This document shows, piece after piece, positions 45,940-55,640 of a stretch of 64,000 nucleotides of DNA. Within the stretch, counting starts at the first letter, position 1. The number at the start of each line of letters is the position of its first letter. The translations under genes were made by a program, and so were the position numbers. The DNA is taken from assembly GCA_964514215.1 (NCBI GenBank), contig CAZEPW010000014.1:1-64000 (forward strand). The letters are read 5' to 3'. A model generated the notes under the pieces. It worked only from the letters and a program-made list of their open reading frames with translations, was not told the origin of the DNA and searched no databases. Source of the stretch: CAYQUC01 sp964514215 (GTDB lineage: Bacteria > Pseudomonadota > Gammaproteobacteria > UBA6429 > Thiohalophilaceae).

Positions 45940-47832
45940 ATGACCATAAACCCATTTTATCCACTGCTAAGTGAAATTAATAGTCCTGATGATGTAAGGG
46001 ACTTATCACCAGAATTACTGAAGCAACTCGCTGACGAGCTACGAAGTTTTACCATTGAGTTGGTTAGTGAAACAGGAGGCCATTTGGCATCAAGCCTTGG
46101 CACGGTTGAACTGACGATTGCACTACATCATATCTATAACACACCGGATGACAGACTGGTGTGGGATGTTGGTCATCAAGCATATCCCCATAAAATTTTG
46201 ACCGGTCGCCGCGATAGGATGTCCTCGATTCGACAAGAAGGTGGTTTAGCCGGCTTTCCAAAACGAACCGAGAGTAAATACGACACCTTTGGTGTGGGTC
46301 ATTCGAGTACTTCAATCAGTGCTGCCTTGGGGATGGCTATCGCAGCACAACATCAAAAAATTGATAGACGAGTGGTTGCCATTATAGGCGATGGCGCAAT
46401 GACCGCAGGTATGGCTTTTGAAGCCTTAAACCATGCTGGAGTACTCGACGCCAATTTACTGGTTATCCTCAATGACAATGAAATGTCGATATCACCCAAT
46501 GTTGGAGGTTTATCCAATTATCTTGCTAAGGTATTATCAGGTAGCCTTTATTCCACAATGCGTGAAGGCAGTAAGAAAGTTTTAGGGACAATTCCAACAG
46601 TCTGGGAACTTGCTCGGCGTGCAGAAGAACACATGAAAGGCATGGTGATACCCGGGACTTTATTCGAAGAGTTGGGTTTTAATTATATAGGACCAATTGA
46701 TGGTCATGACTTAAAAACCTTAACCACCACACTAGGTAATTTACGAAAACTCAAAGGCCCGCAATTCCTGCATATTGTGACTAAAAAAGGTAAGGGGTAT
46801 CCACCCGCAGAAGAAAATCCCTGCACTTACCATGGTGTTGGGCCATTTGATGCTGAGACTGGTGCTATCCATAAAAAATCACAAAGCGGTCCAAGCTACA
46901 CTCAAATTTTTTCAGATTGGTTATGTGATATGGCCGCACATGACGATAAGCTAGTAGCAATAACACCAGCCATGCGCGAAGGTTCGGGCTTGGTTCGATT
47001 TTCAGATGAATTTCCAAATCAATATTTTGATGTTGGCATTGCCGAGCAACACGCAGTGACATTAGCTGCAGGAATGGCATGTGATGGTTTAAAACCCGTT
47101 GTTGCAATATACTCAACATTTTTACAACGCGCCTATGATCAACTGATTCACGATGTTGCAATCCAAAATTTAGACATTTTATTTGCAATCGATCGAGCCG
47201 GAGTTGTTGGCCCTGATGGCCCAACTCATGCAGGTAGTTTTGATTTAAGTTTTATGCGCTGCATACCTAACATGACCATAATGGCTCCAGCCAATGAGCA
47301 AGAGTGTCGCACCATGTTATCCACTGGTTTTAAACATACTGGTCCCTGTGCCGTTCGTTATCCGAGAGGACCCGGACCCGGCGTAGCAGTCAATACAGCA
47401 TTAGATACAATAGAAATTGGCCAAGCTGAACCACGGCGACAGGGTTCAAAGATTGCCATATTATCTTTTGGCATTACCTTGAGCGCTGCACTTGAAGCTG
47501 CCGACATACTCGATGCAACCGTCATCAATATGCGGTTTATAAAACCACTCGATACAAACTTAATTTTAGAAATAGCAAAAAGTCACGAACTCATCGTTAC
47601 CATTGAAGATAATGCCATACAAGGTGGTGCTGGTAGTGCCGTTAACGAATGTTTGGCACGCCACGATCTACCAATACCCGTCAGAAACTTAGGGTTACCT
47701 GATCAATTTCAAGAACATGCGAGTCGAGAAGCATTATTAGTTGATGCGTGTCTCGATTGTAATGGTATAATAAAGTCCGTAGAAGGATTTTTAAATCATT
47801 TAACTCTAACTAAACATGCCTCACTAGCTTAA
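45940..47832 (+). CDS. dxs: 1-deoxy-D-xylulose-5-phosphate synthase
   Basis: Dxs makes DXP from pyruvate and glyceraldehyde-3-phosphate with thiamine diphosphate, starting the MEP isoprenoid pathway. 630 residues. ThDP site: VGHQAYPHKILTGRRD, IGDGAMTAGMAFEALNHAG, and the pyrimidine-binding DVGIAEQHAVTLAAGMA. The transketolase C-terminal domain closes the protein. It acts upstream of IspA, whose gene precedes it by 60 bases. Confidence 0.97.
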   Translation: MTINPFYPLLSEINSPDDVRDLSPELLKQLADELRSFTIELVSETGGHLASSLGTVELTIALHHIYNTPDDRLVWDVGHQAYPHKILTGRRDRMSSIRQEGGLAGFPKRTESKYDTFGVGHSSTSISAALGMAIAAQHQKIDRRVVAIIGDGAMTAGMAFEALNHAGVLDANLLVILNDNEMSISPNVGGLSNYLAKVLSGSLYSTMREGSKKVLGTIPTVWELARRAEEHMKGMVIPGTLFEELGFNYIGPIDGHDLKTLTTTLGNLRKLKGPQFLHIVTKKGKGYPPAEENPCTYHGVGPFDAETGAIHKKSQSGPSYTQIFSDWLCDMAAHDDKLVAITPAMREGSGLVRFSDEFPNQYFDVGIAEQHAVTLAAGMACDGLKPVVAIYSTFLQRAYDQLIHDVAIQNLDILFAIDRAGVVGPDGPTHAGSFDLSFMRCIPNMTIMAPANEQECRTMLSTGFKHTGPCAVRYPRGPGPGVAVNTALDTIEIGQAEPRRQGSKIAILSFGITLSAALEAADILDATVINMRFIKPLDTNLILEIAKSHELIVTIEDNAIQGGAGSAVNECLARHDLPIPVRNLGLPDQFQEHASREALLVDACLDCNGIIKSVEGFLNHLTLTKHASLA

Positions 47833-47852
47833 ACCTTTTCAGAAATACTAAT

Positions 47853-48236
47853 ATGACTGCTTTATACACCATGAAAATAATTACGGATTTTTCAGCCGCG
47901 CATTTACTACGAGGCTATCCAGGCGTTTGTAGCCGACTGCATGGTCATAATTGGAAAGTCGAAGTACAAGTTAAAGCACGTGTATTAGACGAAATCGGCA
48001 TGGGCTTGGATTTTTCAGATATAAAAAAAGCCACGAAACAATTAATAGGTAGATTGGATCATCGAAATTTAAATGACATACCGCCTTTTGATAAAATAAA
48101 TCCAACAGCGGAAAATGTATCAGCCTATTTGTATGCTGAATTATCTAAAACAATTAATACCGATCAAATTAAAGTTGACGCTATAACACTATGGGAAACC
48201 GAACGCGCTTGCGTAACGTATTCTGAGGAAGATTAA
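47853..48236 (+). CDS. queD: 6-carboxy-5,6,7,8-tetrahydropterin synthase
   Basis: QueD converts dihydroneopterin triphosphate to carboxytetrahydropterin, the first specific step to queuosine. 127 residues. The zinc ligands are His residues in DFSAAHLL and RLHGHNW; the catalytic Cys lies in GVCSRLHGH; LDHRNLND and the Glu of LWETERACV are also family features. It lies directly before folE2 (1-base gap), whose product is its substrate. Confidence 0.93.
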   Translation: MTALYTMKIITDFSAAHLLRGYPGVCSRLHGHNWKVEVQVKARVLDEIGMGLDFSDIKKATKQLIGRLDHRNLNDIPPFDKINPTAENVSAYLYAELSKTINTDQIKVDAITLWETERACVTYSEED

Positions 48237-48237
48237 A

Positions 48238-49056
48238 ATGACTGCAACGACCACTGACACCATTGCCGACGTTCAAAATGATGCCGATACCCGACGCATC
48301 CCGATAAACAAAGTTGGAATTAAAGATATTCGTCACCCCGTTCGAATTCGTGAACGTAATGGTAAGGATCAACATGTTGTTGCAAACTTTAATATGTATG
48401 TTGATTTACCCCATAATTTTAAAGGCACACACATGTCTCGATTTGTTGAGATATTAAATAATCACGAGCGTGAAATTTCAATTGATTCCTTTAAAACCAT
48501 GTTACAAGAAATGGCCATTCGTCTTGAAGCCAATGCCGGTCATATCGAAATGCTATTTCCTTATTTTGTTAATAAAGCAGCCCCTGTCACGGGTGTCGAA
48601 AGCTTGTTAGATTATGACGTGGAATTCATTGGCGAAATTGTTAATGGTGAACACAAAATGAAAGTTAAAGTTGTCGTTCCCGTTACCAGCTTATGCCCCT
48701 GTTCTAAGAAAATTTCAGCCTATGGTGCACACAACCAACGTTCACACGTTACAATCACTGTTGAAATAAAAGATTTTATGTGGATTGAAGAGCTTATCGA
48801 ATTAGTCGAAAAAGAAGCATCGTGTGAACTTTATGGTTTATTAAAACGTCCAGATGAAAAACACGTGACCGAACGTGCCTATGATAACCCTAAATTTGTA
48901 GAAGATATGGTGCGCGATGTTGCCGCTAGACTAAATGAAGAACCACGCGTGCTCTCTTATATTGTTGAATCAGAAAATTTTGAATCAATTCACAATCATT
49001 CAGCATACGCTTTAATTGAACGAGATAAAAGCATAAGCTTAGACCTAAGTAATTAA
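48238..49056 (+). CDS. folE2: GTP cyclohydrolase I, type IB (FolE2)
   Basis: FolE2 makes 7,8-dihydroneopterin triphosphate from GTP; it is unrelated in sequence to FolE and can use metals other than zinc. 272 residues. The conserved Cys segment TSLCPCSKKIS is followed by YGAHNQRSHVT. The gene follows queD closely. No folE (type IA) is present in the window, so this may be the sole enzyme feeding folate and queuosine. Confidence 0.93.
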   Translation: MTATTTDTIADVQNDADTRRIPINKVGIKDIRHPVRIRERNGKDQHVVANFNMYVDLPHNFKGTHMSRFVEILNNHEREISIDSFKTMLQEMAIRLEANAGHIEMLFPYFVNKAAPVTGVESLLDYDVEFIGEIVNGEHKMKVKVVVPVTSLCPCSKKISAYGAHNQRSHVTITVEIKDFMWIEELIELVEKEASCELYGLLKRPDEKHVTERAYDNPKFVEDMVRDVAARLNEEPRVLSYIVESENFESIHNHSAYALIERDKSISLDLSN

Positions 49057-49073
49057 CCTAAAATAAATAATAA

Positions 49074-49715
49074 TTAATACTTGGTTTTAAGTAGCATCAT
49101 GCCACCTTTACGTGTCATTTCAAGCCGATTTAAAAATGAATTACCTAATAACACCGTTGTAGGAGAATCTCCTTCTATAACAGAACCTTGGATATTCAAT
49201 AATCTAATATCACCAACTTGAACCGTTTTTAATTTTAAATTATACGTTTCAACCATGCCATTAGCCGTACTTGCCCAGGATTTATTACCAATATAACGAT
49301 AATCAATTCCCAATTTATTCGCGGTGGACGAATTCATGACGACAAGACTAGCACCAGTATCAACCATAAAATTAATCGGTTGACCATTGATCGAACCCGA
49401 TGTTAAATACATACCATTTTTAGGCCAAATTTGCGCTTGAGATTGTTTATCGCGCGTGTATTTAGTGCTTATATGAGTACCAAGAGCATGCGACTCGCGT
49501 TGCCCATTAATTTCAAAAATGGCTTCCTCACTATTGGCTTTAATTAATTTTATTCCTTCTGCAGAAACTTCGCCATTACGCAATTTTCGTTTTTGGCCAT
49601 CAACAGTAATAATAGCCATGCCATTAAATAACCCTAATACAACAATATCCGCAGCGAAGATATTGTAAACAAAAAAACTTAATGCCAATGATAAAATAAA
49701 TTTAGAATAGCGCAT
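49074..49715 (-). CDS. Exported retropepsin-like aspartic protease
   Basis: 213 residues. A Sec signal (about 1-21) is followed by a small domain and a retropepsin fold with the catalytic motif FMVDTGASLVVMN and TVLLGNSFLNRL. This matches the single-domain clan AA family in bacteria, with signal peptide or membrane anchor. Substrate unknown. It lies 14 bases after the next upstream gene, also exported. Confidence 0.85.
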   Translation of the reverse strand: MRYSKFILSLALSFFVYNIFAADIVVLGLFNGMAIITVDGQKRKLRNGEVSAEGIKLIKANSEEAIFEINGQRESHALGTHISTKYTRDKQSQAQIWPKNGMYLTSGSINGQPINFMVDTGASLVVMNSSTANKLGIDYRYIGNKSWASTANGMVETYNLKLKTVQVGDIRLLNIQGSVIEGDSPTTVLLGNSFLNRLEMTRKGGMMLLKTKY

Positions 49716-49729
49716 TTTAGAATAACCTG

Positions 49730-50140
49730 TTATTTAATAATTTCCACCTTACTACTTTTATTATCAACTAAATTTATTTCAAGTTTAGTTGGACTCCATT
49801 TATGTACCGTATCATGGGCTTCAATAAAAACCACTTTGATATTATTAGGAATATCCACTCTTGACAAACTTCGAGTAAAAGGCTGTTCATTCACATGCGG
49901 ATGATATAATGTTCTTTTAGCTATTTCTTTTCCATTGACATCAACAATCCGCCAGGCATCAGCATAATGCTTCCACCCCGTATCGTTGTGTTTTAACGTC
50001 ACATCAACCGACCAACTTACACCAACTGCTCGGAACACTGCTTTTTCTATTGCAACTTCATTAGCATAAAGTAAATTCGTACTCATGAGTGATACAAAAA
50101 CAACTGCCAATGATAAATATTTTCTTAAACCAAAACACAT
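49730..50140 (-). CDS. Small exported protein of unknown function
   Basis: 136 residues. A signal peptide (about 1-26, ending LLYANE) precedes a beta-rich domain with VSWSVDVTLKHNDTGWKHY, DAWRIVDVNGKEIAKRTLYH and FIEAHDTVHKWSP. This resembles a family of conserved hypothetical periplasmic proteins with an Ig-like fold; no function is assigned. It is co-directional with the retropepsin gene and probably co-transcribed with it. Confidence 0.7.
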   Translation of the reverse strand: MCFGLRKYLSLAVVFVSLMSTNLLYANEVAIEKAVFRAVGVSWSVDVTLKHNDTGWKHYADAWRIVDVNGKEIAKRTLYHPHVNEQPFTRSLSRVDIPNNIKVVFIEAHDTVHKWSPTKLEINLVDNKSSKVEIIK

Positions 50141-50196
50141 AGTTAAACCTCATCTGTAGATAATAAGTTTAGACCTTATTTTAAATAATTGTATTT

Positions 50197-50718
50197 CTAA
50201 AACAAAGCTATCGAGTTTATTGTATCAAATATCCCGAAATAAATTAGTATATGCATACATACTAAAGCATACACTCCGGCTAAAACATCATCAATCATAA
50301 TCCCAAAGCCACCACTTACTTTTTCATCTAAAATATGAATCGGCCAAGGTTTAAAAACATCGAATACTCTAAACATAAAAAAACCAACGACTATATAAAC
50401 CCAACCAGAGGGCAGCGCAATCATCGTAATAAAATATCCGACAAATTCATCCCATACAATGGCTCCATGATCATGCACACCTAATGCCTTAGAAGTAACA
50501 TCACAAATATACACCCCCAGCGCAAAAGTCAAAGCGACCATCATCAAATAATAACCAATTGGTAGCGACTGCATGTAATAATAAAAAGGAATGGCTGCTA
50601 GTGTACCAAAGGTTCCCGATGCAAACGGTGATAAGCCACTACCAAAACCAAAACTTAATAAATGAATCGGGTTTAATAGCAGTTTAAATGGCACAGCCGC
50701 TCTAAAATATTTAATCAT
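50197..50718 (-). CDS. pgpA: Phosphatidylglycerophosphatase A
   Basis: PgpA removes phosphate from phosphatidylglycerophosphate to give phosphatidylglycerol in the inner membrane. 173 residues from the ATG at 50718, placed just after the thiL stop; an ATG at 50745 inside thiL is an alternative. Signatures: FGSGLSPFASGTFGTLAAIP, IVWDEFVGYFITM, FRVFDVFKPWPI and GFGIMIDDVLAGVYA. About four transmembrane helices. thiL-pgpA is the usual pairing. Confidence 0.93.
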   Translation of the reverse strand: MIKYFRAAVPFKLLLNPIHLLSFGFGSGLSPFASGTFGTLAAIPFYYYMQSLPIGYYLMMVALTFALGVYICDVTSKALGVHDHGAIVWDEFVGYFITMIALPSGWVYIVVGFFMFRVFDVFKPWPIHILDEKVSGGFGIMIDDVLAGVYALVCMHILIYFGIFDTINSIALF

Positions 50719-50725
50719 GTTATTT

Positions 50726-51718
50726 TTACTCTTTAAAATGCTCATATCCACTATTTTGATAATTGAATGGTTTATTATCAAAATAACATTTAACTATTTT
50801 ATCTTTATCAATCACACCAATTTTAGTTATTGGTATTTCAAGTTGTTTAGAAATAATATCAATAGCCGAGCGATATTTTTTGGCTGCGGTAAAACACAAT
50901 TCATAATCATCACCAGAACCAAGAGCCATTTGATAATAATTTTCTCGTAAGCCACTATTTTTAAGTTCAATCGAAACAGGGAGTTGTTCAATATTAATCG
51001 TTGCACCACAGCCACTTAATTTAGTAATGTGTGTTAAATCTGCTAATAAACCATCGGAAATATCAATACAAGCATTTGCAAATGGCGCTAACAGTTGTCC
51101 AAGCTCAACCCGTGGCGATGGACGATTTAAACGTTTTATTAAATAATCTATATTTGTATCACTCAAATTAAGTTTATTTTTTATCGCGACTAATCCAGCA
51201 CCGGCATCACCAAGAAAACCCGAAACATAAATATCATCATCAACGAGTGCTGAATGTCGATACATCACATTATTTTTATCCGTATAACCCGCTATTTGTA
51301 GCGTAATACTAAGATGCCCTTTCGTTGTATCACCACCAACTAAATCAATATCATATTGCTGAGCAAGATCAAATAACCCTTGTGAAAATTCGTTAACCCA
51401 CGATGAATTACTTTCTGGTAAAGTAAGCGCCAAAGTAAACCACGCAGGTGTTGCCCCCATAGCAGCTAAATCACTTAAATTAACGGCTAACGATTTATAA
51501 CCAACATCATAAGCCGTTGTTGAAATAGGAAAATGAACACCAGATAATAAAGTATCCACCGATATTACCAGCGTTGATTGATTAGACACATCGATAACAG
51601 CAGCATCATCACCGATGCCCTTGATGATGCTACTTGATTTGCATTGCTGCTTATTAAAATATCGTTCGATTATTTGGAATTCTGACTCGACTATTAAATG
51701 GGATGTTGAATTGGGCAT
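50726..51718 (-). CDS. thiL: Thiamine-monophosphate kinase
   Basis: ThiL phosphorylates thiamine monophosphate to the active diphosphate, the cofactor of Dxs in this window. From the ATG at 51718 it has 330 residues; a TTG five codons earlier is also possible. Motifs: GIGDDAAVID, SVDTLLSGVHFP, NLSDLAAMGATPAWF, VGGDTTKGHLSIT and DISDGLLADLTHI. It follows nusB by about 20 bases. Confidence 0.95.
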   Translation of the reverse strand: MPNSTSHLIVESEFQIIERYFNKQQCKSSSIIKGIGDDAAVIDVSNQSTLVISVDTLLSGVHFPISTTAYDVGYKSLAVNLSDLAAMGATPAWFTLALTLPESNSSWVNEFSQGLFDLAQQYDIDLVGGDTTKGHLSITLQIAGYTDKNNVMYRHSALVDDDIYVSGFLGDAGAGLVAIKNKLNLSDTNIDYLIKRLNRPSPRVELGQLLAPFANACIDISDGLLADLTHITKLSGCGATINIEQLPVSIELKNSGLRENYYQMALGSGDDYELCFTAAKKYRSAIDIISKQLEIPITKIGVIDKDKIVKCYFDNKPFNYQNSGYEHFKE

Positions 51719-51739
51719 CGTAAAGAATCGCAAATAATA

Positions 51740-52180
51740 TTATGAAGATTTTTTTGATCGCGCCTTCACTTCGAGTTCACGTTCAATTAACGCAATTTTA
51801 TCAAGCACGCCATTAATAAATTTATGCGCATCTTCTGCTCCAAATGTTTTAGCCAGTTCAATCGCTTCATTAATAACCGCACGGTAAGGCACATCAGGAC
51901 GATGTGATAACTCATAACAACCTAATAACAAAATTCCTTTTTCAATTGGATCAATATCGCTATAAGAACGAGATATATAAGGAACTATTTTAGCTTCTAA
52001 CTCAGAAACTAATGAGGGAACCTTGTATATGACTTCATCAAAAAAAACAGCATCAATTTTTTTAAAATTGTATTCTTCATAAAATTGTTTTTTAATGTCC
52101 TCAATATCTAAACCACTGAGTTGCCATTGATATAAAGCTTGAACAGCATAACGCCGCGCACGAGATCGTTTATTGCTCAT
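51740..52180 (-). CDS. nusB: Transcription antitermination factor NusB
   Basis: NusB binds boxA in rRNA leaders with NusE and prevents Rho termination. 146 residues, all helical. Motifs: RSRARRYAVQALYQWQLSG, DPIEKGILLLGCYEL, PYRAVINEAIELAKTFG and HKFINGVLDKIA. It lies between ribH and thiL as in E. coli. SuhB, an NusB partner in E. coli, is also in the window. Confidence 0.96.
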   Translation of the reverse strand: MSNKRSRARRYAVQALYQWQLSGLDIEDIKKQFYEEYNFKKIDAVFFDEVIYKVPSLVSELEAKIVPYISRSYSDIDPIEKGILLLGCYELSHRPDVPYRAVINEAIELAKTFGAEDAHKFINGVLDKIALIERELEVKARSKKSS

Positions 52181-52186
52181 AATTTA

Positions 52187-52660
52187 TTAATCAATTTTCC
52201 TAAGTACATTAACCATCTCAACAGCAGACATTGCGGCTTCTGCGCCTTTGTTACCAGCTTTAGTGCCAGCGCGTTCTATTGCCTGCTCAATAGAGTCGAC
52301 AGTTAAAACACCAAACGAAATAGGTAAACCAGATTGCATCATCACTTGGCTTAGTCCTTTGGTACACTCACCAGCAACATATTCAAAATGTGGAGTGCCA
52401 CCACGAATAACCGCGCCTAATGCAATAATGGCATCGTATTTTTTTGAGTTAGCCATTTTTTGAACAACCAGCGGCAATTCATAAGCACCAGGAACACGAA
52501 TAATTTCTAAATCGTTGTCAGCAGCACCATGACGTAATAGAGTATCAACAGCACCATCTAATAAACTCTCAACAACAAAACTATTAAATCGCGCAACGGC
52601 TAAACCAAATCGAATACCTCTAATGGTCAGTTCGCCTTCGATTGTCTTTATCTTAGACAT
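52187..52660 (-). CDS. ribH: 6,7-dimethyl-8-ribityllumazine synthase
   Basis: RibH condenses the RibD product with dihydroxybutanone phosphate. 157 residues. Motifs: ARFNSFVVESLLDGA, VPGAYELPLVVQ, ALGAVIRGGTPHFEYV (with the active His) and SFGVLTVDSIEQAIERAG. It lies 27 bases after ribBA and 6 bases before nusB. Confidence 0.97.
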   Translation of the reverse strand: MSKIKTIEGELTIRGIRFGLAVARFNSFVVESLLDGAVDTLLRHGAADNDLEIIRVPGAYELPLVVQKMANSKKYDAIIALGAVIRGGTPHFEYVAGECTKGLSQVMMQSGLPISFGVLTVDSIEQAIERAGTKAGNKGAEAAMSAVEMVNVLRKID

Positions 52661-52687
52661 TTTTAATTCCTCTATATCAATTATTAA

Positions 52688-53794
52688 TTAACTTTGTATG
52701 TATTCATCAATTTCTAAATCGAAACCGGATAAACCATGTAATTTTTTCGGTGCACTTAAAACACGCATATGGCGTATACCTAAATCACGCAAGATTTGAG
52801 CGCCAATACCAAAGGTTCGCAAATCGTCACTTGCCGTTGCTGAAACCGATTCGCCAGTATCATCCTCAATTGCATAATTTTTTATTTGCTGCACAAGCTC
52901 ATCAGTAGATTCAGGCAATCGCAGCATCACTAATACCCCCTGCCCTTCATCAGCGATGCGTTTCAAAGCATCATCAAGCGGCCAACCACAGCCGTCATGT
53001 AAATTACTAAATAAATCACACAAACTATTTTGAATATGAACCCGAACTAACGGAGCGCTATCCAATATATCACCAAACACAATCGCAAAATGTAAACCTT
53101 CATCGATTAAGTTTTTATAAGCATGTAGTTTAAACTCTCCATGCTTTGTTACTAATTTAGAGCTTGCAACACACTCAATGGTTTTCTCATGTTGCATTCG
53201 ATAATGGATTAAATCGGCTACTGTACCAATTTTGAGATCATGCTGCTTAGCAAACGTTTCTAAATCTGAGCGCCTCGCCATGCTGCCATCTTCATTTAAA
53301 ATTTCAACAATAACCGCCGCCGGTTCATGCCCGGCTAATTTCGCTAAATCACACCCTGCTTCAGTATGGCCAGCTCGTGTTAAAACACCGCCGGGTTTAG
53401 CCATTAATGGAAAAATATGCCCCGGTTGTACAATGTCTCGTGGTTTTGCATCAGCAGCCACCGCCATTTGAACCGTAACCGCACGATCAGCTGCTGAAAT
53501 TCCGGTGGTCACACCATGCGCAGCTTCAATCGACATAGTAAAATTAGTGCCGTGCTGATCATTATTTTGTGACACCATTAATGGCAAATTTAATTGCTCG
53601 CAACGTTCCTGCGTTAACGTTAAACAAATCAACCCTCGACCATTGGTTGCCATAAAATTAATATCTTCAGGTTTTACAACACTGGCTGAAATTATTAAAT
53701 CGCCTTCATTTTCACGATCTTCGTCATCCATTAAGATAACCATTTTTCCTTGTTTAAAATCTTCAATAATATCTTCAATGGAATTTAACTGCAT
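52688..53794 (-). CDS. ribB: Dihydroxybutanone-phosphate synthase with degenerate RibA domain
   Basis: 368 residues. The N-terminal RibB domain (about 1-200) is intact: DDEDRENEGDLIISA, HTEAGCDLAKLAGHEPA and the basic motif NQHGTNF. The C-terminal half is GTP cyclohydrolase II-like, but its zinc site RCDCG reads HDGCG and the catalytic EGRGIGL loop reads EGQGVLV; several ligand and catalytic residues are absent. It is thus probably a RibBX-type protein with only RibB activity, so a separate ribA should lie elsewhere. Order ribD-ribE-ribB-ribH. Confidence 0.9.
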   Translation of the reverse strand: MQLNSIEDIIEDFKQGKMVILMDDEDRENEGDLIISASVVKPEDINFMATNGRGLICLTLTQERCEQLNLPLMVSQNNDQHGTNFTMSIEAAHGVTTGISAADRAVTVQMAVAADAKPRDIVQPGHIFPLMAKPGGVLTRAGHTEAGCDLAKLAGHEPAAVIVEILNEDGSMARRSDLETFAKQHDLKIGTVADLIHYRMQHEKTIECVASSKLVTKHGEFKLHAYKNLIDEGLHFAIVFGDILDSAPLVRVHIQNSLCDLFSNLHDGCGWPLDDALKRIADEGQGVLVMLRLPESTDELVQQIKNYAIEDDTGESVSATASDDLRTFGIGAQILRDLGIRHMRVLSAPKKLHGLSGFDLEIDEYIQS

Positions 53795-53835
53795 GTTACA
53801 CGTCCTGATTCTTTTCTTAATGTATTAAAATTAAT

Positions 53836-54492
53836 TTATTTTATAAAGCCAGAAGCAGCTAAAAATGCTTCATCAATTTTACTGCCTGTCACCGCAGCAT
53901 TATCACCTAACATCAAACGCTCTAGATAACGCGCAATAACATCAACCTCCAAATTCACATGAGTGCCTTTTTGATAAGCATCCATATTGGTTTCTTGCAA
54001 AGTATGCGGCACTATATTTAAACTAAATGATGCACCATCAACATTATTCACCGTCAAACTAATACCATTAACACAAATAGAGCCTTTTACTGCAATGTAT
54101 TTTGCTAATTCCGCTGGCGCTTGAATAACAAAGCTTTCGGAACGACCATCGCTAAAACGTTCGGTAATTGTTCCGATACCATCAACATGACCACTAACAA
54201 GATGACCACCCAGTCGAGTCATCGGAGTCAGTGCCTTTTCTAAATTAACGGCTAGACCAATCGCTAAATCAGCAAAAGTAGTACACGTTAATGTTTCATT
54301 TGACACATCAGCCGTAAAAGAATCTTTACTTAATTCAACAGCAGTAAGACACACACCATTAACCGCAATACTGTCACCTAATTGAACATCACTTAAATCA
54401 AGTTTGTTACACTCCACCTGCAAACGAATATCATCACCTTGCGGGTTAATCGCCTTTATATGTCCTATTGCCTGAATTATTCCGGTAAACAT
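53836..54492 (-). CDS. ribE: Riboflavin synthase alpha chain
   Basis: RibE (also called RibC) dismutates two lumazines into riboflavin. 218 residues with two tandem lumazine-binding repeats: MFTGIIQAIGHIKAI at the start, GDSIAVNGVCLTAVEL in repeat 1 and GSICVNGISLTVNNVDG in repeat 2, with HLVSGHVDGIGTI between. It lies 6 bases after ribD. Confidence 0.96.
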   Translation of the reverse strand: MFTGIIQAIGHIKAINPQGDDIRLQVECNKLDLSDVQLGDSIAVNGVCLTAVELSKDSFTADVSNETLTCTTFADLAIGLAVNLEKALTPMTRLGGHLVSGHVDGIGTITERFSDGRSESFVIQAPAELAKYIAVKGSICVNGISLTVNNVDGASFSLNIVPHTLQETNMDAYQKGTHVNLEVDVIARYLERLMLGDNAAVTGSKIDEAFLAASGFIK

Positions 54493-54497
54493 CTAAA

Positions 54498-55640
54498 TTA
54501 ATCTTCCATTTTTGAAAAAGTAGCTCGAATTCGCCAATCAACCCCAATTGCGCGTTGTTCAATAATATTCAGCGATATTTTTTGATTCATACTATCCAAA
54601 TTTGATAAGTTAAATATACCTCTGGATTTATTACCTAATAAAATAGGTGCCATGTAGATCACCAATTCATCAATCAAACCGGCTTGAAGCATCGCGCCAC
54701 TGAGTGTAGCACCGGCTTCGAGTAATACTTCATTAATTTCTAATTGACCTAAGTAATCAACAATCATTCCTAAATCAAGGTTGTTGCCCTTTTGCTGAAT
54801 GTTAATCACTTCAATTCCGTGTTTAGCAAAACGTTGTCTATCACCTTCATCATCTCGACCGGTAAATATAATTGTCTTACCTTGTTGCGATAAAATTTTT
54901 GCATCAAGCGGTGTGCTTAAATGAGTGTCAATAATAGCGCGTAATGGTTGTTGTAAAATACCATCTATTCGAACAGTCATCGAAGGATCATCCGCTAAAA
55001 TAGTTCCAACCCCGGTTAGAATACACGAACTGCGCGCTCGTAGCTTTTGAACATCATGCCGCGCATCTTCTGATGTTATCCATTTACTTTCACCCGACGC
55101 TAAGGCAGTTCGTCCATCTAAACTCATGGCCATTTTATTAATAACCCGAGGTCTACCGGTTTGCATTCTTTTAATATAACCCGGGTTCAATTGTTCGGCT
55201 TGAGCTTGCAACACACCAACTTCAACCTCAATATTATTATCTTTTAATTCCTGAACACCTTGGCCAGACACTAAAGGATTTGGATCTAACATAGCAACAA
55301 GCACTTTTTCAACTTGCGCTTTAACTAAAGCCGTACTACACGGTCCGGTTCGTCCCTTATGACTACAAGGCTCTAAAGACACGTAAACTGTTGCACCCTT
55401 AACATTAGTAATGCCAGCATCATTAAGCGCATTAATTTCGGCATGCTCTTTACCCGCTTCAATATGCCAGCCCTCACCGATGATTTCATTATCTTTTACA
55501 ATAACACAACCCACACACGGGTTTGGATAAGTCGTATAAGCACCGCGTTCAGCCAAACGAATGGCACGCGCCATAAACTCGCGATCGTTTGCATATTGAT
55601 TTTTTGACAATATAATATTAACTCTATTACGCATCGTCAT
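54498..55640 (-). CDS. ribD: Bifunctional pyrimidine deaminase/reductase RibD
   Basis: 380 residues. The N-terminal deaminase has the zinc site in EHAEINAL and SLEPCSHKGRTGPCSTAL; the C-terminal reductase has NKMAMSLDGRTALASGES and LLEAGATLSGAMLQAG. It deaminates and reduces the GTP cyclohydrolase II product. It overlaps nrdR by 14 bases, as is common. Confidence 0.96.
   Translation of the reverse strand: MTMRNRVNIILSKNQYANDREFMARAIRLAERGAYTTYPNPCVGCVIVKDNEIIGEGWHIEAGKEHAEINALNDAGITNVKGATVYVSLEPCSHKGRTGPCSTALVKAQVEKVLVAMLDPNPLVSGQGVQELKDNNIEVEVGVLQAQAEQLNPGYIKRMQTGRPRVINKMAMSLDGRTALASGESKWITSEDARHDVQKLRARSSCILTGVGTILADDPSMTVRIDGILQQPLRAIIDTHLSTPLDAKILSQQGKTIIFTGRDDEGDRQRFAKHGIEVINIQQKGNNLDLGMIVDYLGQLEINEVLLEAGATLSGAMLQAGLIDELVIYMAPILLGNKSRGIFNLSNLDSMNQKISLNIIEQRAIGVDWRIRATFSKMED

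Noticed and set aside
53795..53835. FMN riboswitch in the rib cluster
   Set aside because: Gaps before ribE, ribB and ribH are too short and show no RFN-element consensus.
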